A stretch of 8,100 nt of DNA, from positions 1 through 8,100 of the forward strand of contig CAKTZK010000065.1 in the NCBI GenBank assembly GCA_934635515.1, written 5' to 3'. This document shows positions 6,317 through 8,100 of the stretch, one piece after another. The first letter of the stretch is position 1; each line of letters opens with the position of its first letter. The stretch comes from an uncultured Oscillospiraceae bacterium. GTDB taxonomy: Bacteria; Bacillota_A; Clostridia; Oscillospirales; Oscillospiraceae. The notes beneath the pieces are model-generated. The model was not told the DNA's origin and ran no database searches. It worked only from the letters and a program-made list of their open reading frames with translations. A program made the position numbers and the translations under genes.

Positions 6317-6338
6317 ATAAATTAGGGACGAAGACGGA

Positions 6339-6345
6339 AAGGAGG
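6339..6345 (+). promoter_or_regulatory. Ribosome binding site of the 35-codon small ORF
   Basis: AAGGAGG is a perfect Shine-Dalgarno match, 8 bases before the ATG at 6354. It is far better than anything before the recombinase ATG at 6466, so ribosomes probably load here and reach the recombinase by coupling. Confidence 0.8.
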
Positions 6346-6353
6346 CCTATTTT

Positions 6354-6461
6354 ATGGAAAAAAGTACGGCGCAGATCACCGTTGTACGCAGCTATGTGGG
6401 GACGCAGACGGCGGAGGAGCTGCTGCGGGAGCTGGTGGAGGCCCATGTGCGGGCGGGCTGA
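6354..6461 (+). CDS. Small 35-residue protein upstream of and coupled to the recombinase
   Basis: ATG at 6354 with an optimal ribosome site, TGA at 6459-6461, and the recombinase ATG 4 bases later. The product is 35 residues: MEKSTAQITVVRSYVG, then TQTAEELLRELVEAHVRAG. It looks like a short beta-strand followed by an amphipathic helix, with no Cys or membrane segment. I recall small proteins of this kind (a 'YVGTQTAEE'-like core) before serine recombinase genes in Firmicutes, but I cannot name a characterised family and do not assign one. Possible roles are a recombination directionality or accessory factor, or simply a leader ORF that delivers ribosomes to the recombinase. The ribosome site and tight spacing make translation likely. 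Confidence 0.65.
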   Translation: MEKSTAQITVVRSYVGTQTAEELLRELVEAHVRAG

Positions 6462-6465
6462 GACG

Positions 6466-8016
6466 ATGGAGGCGAAGCTGCCCACGGCTCTCTATTGCCG
6501 CCTGTCCCGGGAGGACGGCGACCGGGAGGAGAGTGACTCCATCGGCAACCAGCGAAGTCTGCTGGAAAATTTTGTATCCGGGCACCCGGAGCTGACGGTG
6601 CGGGCCTGCTACATAGACGACGGCTGCACCGGCACCCATTTCCGGCGGCCCGGCTTTCAGCGGATGATCCGGGACATAGAGGACGGAGCCATCCGGTGCG
6701 TGGTGGTGAAGGATCTGTCCCGCTTCGGCCGGGACTACATTGAGACCGGGCGCTATCTGGAGCGGTGGCTGCCGGAGCACGGGGTGCGGTTTATCGCCGT
6801 GACGGACGGCATAGACAGCAGCCGGGGCGCCTACGACATGATGGTGCCGCTGAAAAACCTGTTCAACACCCAGTACGCCCGGGATATCTCCCAAAAGGTC
6901 CGGGCTGCGCTGCACGCAAAACAGCAGCAGGGCCAGTTCATCGGGGCCTTTGCCGGATACGGATACCGGAAGGACCCCCAAGATCACAACCGTCTGCTTG
7001 TCGATCCCCCGGCGGCGGAGGTGGTGCGGCGCATTTTTACCCTGTATGAGTCCGGTGTGGGGAAGGTGGGTATTGCCAAGGAGCTCAACGCCGCGCACAT
7101 CCCCTGCCCCAGCGAATACAAGCGCCTGACGGGGGAAAAATACCGCAACGGCCGCCGCCTGCCGGGCACCACCTACTGGACCTACGCCACCATACACCGG
7201 ATCCTGCAAAATCCCCTGTATATCGGAAGCCTGGCCCAAGGCCGGGCGGAACGGGTGCAGATGCACGGACCGGCCCGCCCCCGGGACCGGAAGGACTGGG
7301 CGGTGGCGGAGCACGCCCACCAGCCCATTCTGGATTTGGCCCAGTGGCAGCGGGTGCAGGCGCTGCTGCGCTGCAACGCCCGGACGCCGGCGCTTACCGG
7401 GTCCGTGAGTCCCTTTGCGGGGCTTTTAAAATGCGGGGACTGCGGGCGGGCCATGGTGAAGACCCGGCGCAGCGGCGGTATTTATTACACCTGCGGCTCC
7501 TACCGGCGTTACGGGGCCGGGACATGCAGCAGCCATACCGTGGCCCAGGAGGAGATCATCCGAGTAGTGCTGGGCGATCTGAACCGGCTTCTGGGGCGCA
7601 CCGAAAGCCTGCCCGAGATCGTGGCGGCGGCAGCGGCGCGGCAGGCCCGGGACTGCGCCTCACCGGTCACGAAGCTGCAGGAGGCTCTGGAGCGGGTGCG
7701 GCACCGGCGGCAGAGCGCCTACGAGGACTACCAGGACACCCTGCTCTCCCGGGAAGAATATCTGCGCTACCGGGGCGACTACGACCGGCAGGCCCAGGCC
7801 CTGCAGGCGCAGATAGAGGAGCTTCGGCGGCAGGGGGAGGCGGAGGAGCCGGCGTCCGTTCCCTGGGTCAGGGATCTGCTGGAGACCGGGCGGCTGCAGG
7901 TGCTGGACCGGGCCACCGTATCGGCCCTGGTGGGGCAGATCCGCATTTACGAGGGCGGGCGCATGGAGATAGACTACCGGCTGGCGGCCTCCTGCCGGGA
8001 GGCGATAGCGCCATAG
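6466..8016 (+). CDS. Large serine recombinase (site-specific integrase/excisionase)
   Basis: This 516-residue protein is full length for the family. An N-terminal resolvase domain (about 6-150) has the catalytic motif YCRLSREDG (nucleophile Ser14) and the active-site arginines in DLSRFGRDYIETGRYLE (R86 and R89). The Recombinase DNA-binding domain spans about 158-265 (AGYGYRKD; LQNPLYIGSLAQG), a zinc ribbon has Cys323, Cys326, Cys343 and Cys354 (CGDC ... YYTCGSYRRYGAGTC), a coiled coil runs from about 402 to 455, and a C-terminal tail follows. I chose the ATG at 6466 because MEAKLPTALYCRLS fits the family start; the upstream in-frame ATG at 6382 would add 28 unrelated Arg/Trp-rich residues and overlap the small ORF. 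These enzymes cut two attachment sites through Ser-DNA links, exchange strands by rotation, and integrate or excise DNA; the same class includes the SpoIVCA/skin recombinases that excise elements from sporulation genes. All visible catalytic residues are intact, so it should be active. Expression is probably coupled to the small ORF 4 bases upstream. Confidence 0.95.
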   Translation: MEAKLPTALYCRLSREDGDREESDSIGNQRSLLENFVSGHPELTVRACYIDDGCTGTHFRRPGFQRMIRDIEDGAIRCVVVKDLSRFGRDYIETGRYLERWLPEHGVRFIAVTDGIDSSRGAYDMMVPLKNLFNTQYARDISQKVRAALHAKQQQGQFIGAFAGYGYRKDPQDHNRLLVDPPAAEVVRRIFTLYESGVGKVGIAKELNAAHIPCPSEYKRLTGEKYRNGRRLPGTTYWTYATIHRILQNPLYIGSLAQGRAERVQMHGPARPRDRKDWAVAEHAHQPILDLAQWQRVQALLRCNARTPALTGSVSPFAGLLKCGDCGRAMVKTRRSGGIYYTCGSYRRYGAGTCSSHTVAQEEIIRVVLGDLNRLLGRTESLPEIVAAAAARQARDCASPVTKLQEALERVRHRRQSAYEDYQDTLLSREEYLRYRGDYDRQAQALQAQIEELRRQGEAEEPASVPWVRDLLETGRLQVLDRATVSALVGQIRIYEGGRMEIDYRLAASCREAIAP

Positions 8017-8045
8017 GCACGCCCACCCATGGCGCCGCGGCAGGC

Positions 8046-8083
8046 AAAAAGATCCGGAAGCCAAAGGGCTTCCGGATCTTTTT
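8046..8083. terminator. Strong bidirectional terminator after the recombinase
   Basis: A perfect 17-bp stem (AAAAAGATCCGGAAGCC, loop AAAG, and its exact complement ending in TTTTT) begins 30 bases after the recombinase stop. The A-tract on the left and T-tract on the right mean it should work in both directions, so it isolates the recombinase module from the rest of the element. Confidence 0.92.
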
Positions 8084-8100
8084 AATGGATGGCTTAATAG

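Larger units (their letters stand above)
6057..6320 (+). pseudogene. PdaB-like polysaccharide deacetylase, 5' fragment interrupted near residue 71
   Basis: AAAGGTGG (6042-6049), spaced 7 bases, precedes the ATG. The 87-codon frame encodes a basic start, a membrane or signal segment (about residues 15-34), then RQLPIYSVER at 45-54 and CAISFDAAW at 63-71. LPIYSV followed by ISFDAAW is the N-terminal signature of clostridial PdaB-like deacetylases, where SFD is the first catalytic motif (the Asp takes part in metal-dependent deacetylation) and GNEDT normally follows. Here, from about 6270, the residues become AAGKVRRES and the frame stops 16 codons later, so more than two thirds of the catalytic NodB domain is missing. 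The break abuts a serine recombinase module, which points to insertion, not decay. PdaB proteins modify peptidoglycan in spore formation. The stub cannot be active, though the gene may be whole after element excision. I am fairly sure of the family, less sure of the exact PdaB subgroup. Confidence 0.75.
6270..8100 (+). mobile_element. Left end of an integrated element carrying a large serine recombinase (partial)
   Basis: The recognisable deacetylase sequence stops at the TGG codon 6267-6269. Everything after it up to the window end belongs to a recombinase module: an inverted repeat, a small ORF, the recombinase and a terminator. Large serine recombinases usually lie next to one end of the element they mobilise, and the recombinase start here is only about 195 bases from the break. 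The deacetylase does not resume by 8100, so the other end is not in the window and the size and cargo are unknown. The junction is set by family motif loss and is accurate to perhaps ten bases. Confidence 0.6.

Noticed and set aside
6382..6465. A longer recombinase start adding 28 residues
   Set aside because: The extra residues are Arg/Trp-rich, overlap the well-supported small ORF in another frame, and are not part of the resolvase fold.
8017..8045. A possible right attachment site close to the recombinase stop, which would make a recombinase-only element
   Set aside because: No convincing repeat of the left junction is present and the deacetylase does not resume before the window ends, so the right end must lie further downstream.
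8030..8086. A short plus-strand ORF starting after the recombinase
   Set aside because: It is only 18 codons, has no ribosome site, and reads through the terminator hairpin.

Overview
The window looks like chromosomal DNA of a GC-rich, Gram-positive, spore-forming Clostridia-type bacterium, most likely Oscillospirales (for example a relative of Flavonifractor, Oscillibacter or Lawsonibacter). The evidence is the strong AGGAGG-type ribosome binding sites, intrinsic terminators, a lipoprotein and collagen-like surface proteins, a PdaB-like sporulation deacetylase fragment and a clostridial-type large serine recombinase. The taxonomic placement is inference from protein style and base composition, not from a marker gene.

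Layout. (1) Bases 1-2078, minus strand: a two-gene operon with a MoxR-type AAA+ ATPase followed, 2 bases after its stop codon, by the N-terminal part of a large VWA-domain protein of the NorD/CobT-like type. The VWA metal site begins exactly at the window edge. (2) Bases 2079-2325: a divergent control region with a -10 box for the minus operon, an extended -10 promoter for the plus operon, and an inverted repeat over the predicted start point that is a good candidate TetR operator. (3) Bases 2326-5909, plus strand: a compact operon of a TetR-family regulator, a collagen-like lipoprotein with a putative C-terminal jelly-roll domain, and a collagen-like, membrane-anchored protein carrying a DUF6273-like domain. 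A strong intrinsic terminator follows at 5943-5980. The two surface proteins share a roughly 30-residue beta-type repeat and Gly-x-Asp-rich collagen segments, so they probably work together at the cell surface under TetR control.

(4) Bases 6057-6320, plus strand: the first 70 or so residues of a PdaB-like polysaccharide deacetylase. It breaks off inside its first catalytic motif region (SFDAAW) and ends in unrelated residues. (5) Bases from about 6270 to at least 8100: the start of an inserted element, with a nested inverted repeat, a 35-codon small ORF with an excellent ribosome binding site, and a full-length 516-residue large serine recombinase whose start lies 4 bases after the small ORF. 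A perfect 17-bp hairpin terminator follows at 8046-8083. The deacetylase does not resume before the window ends, so the rest of the element and the 3' half of the gene lie beyond base 8100.

The most interesting reading is that the element splits a sporulation gene in the manner of the skin (sigK-intervening) elements, where a large serine recombinase excises the DNA in the mother cell and restores the gene. A sigma-E/sigma-K-like promoter match lies just upstream of the broken gene. An ordinary prophage or integrative element that simply inactivates the gene is the main alternative. The TetR/collagen-like operon is the second system that appears little described.
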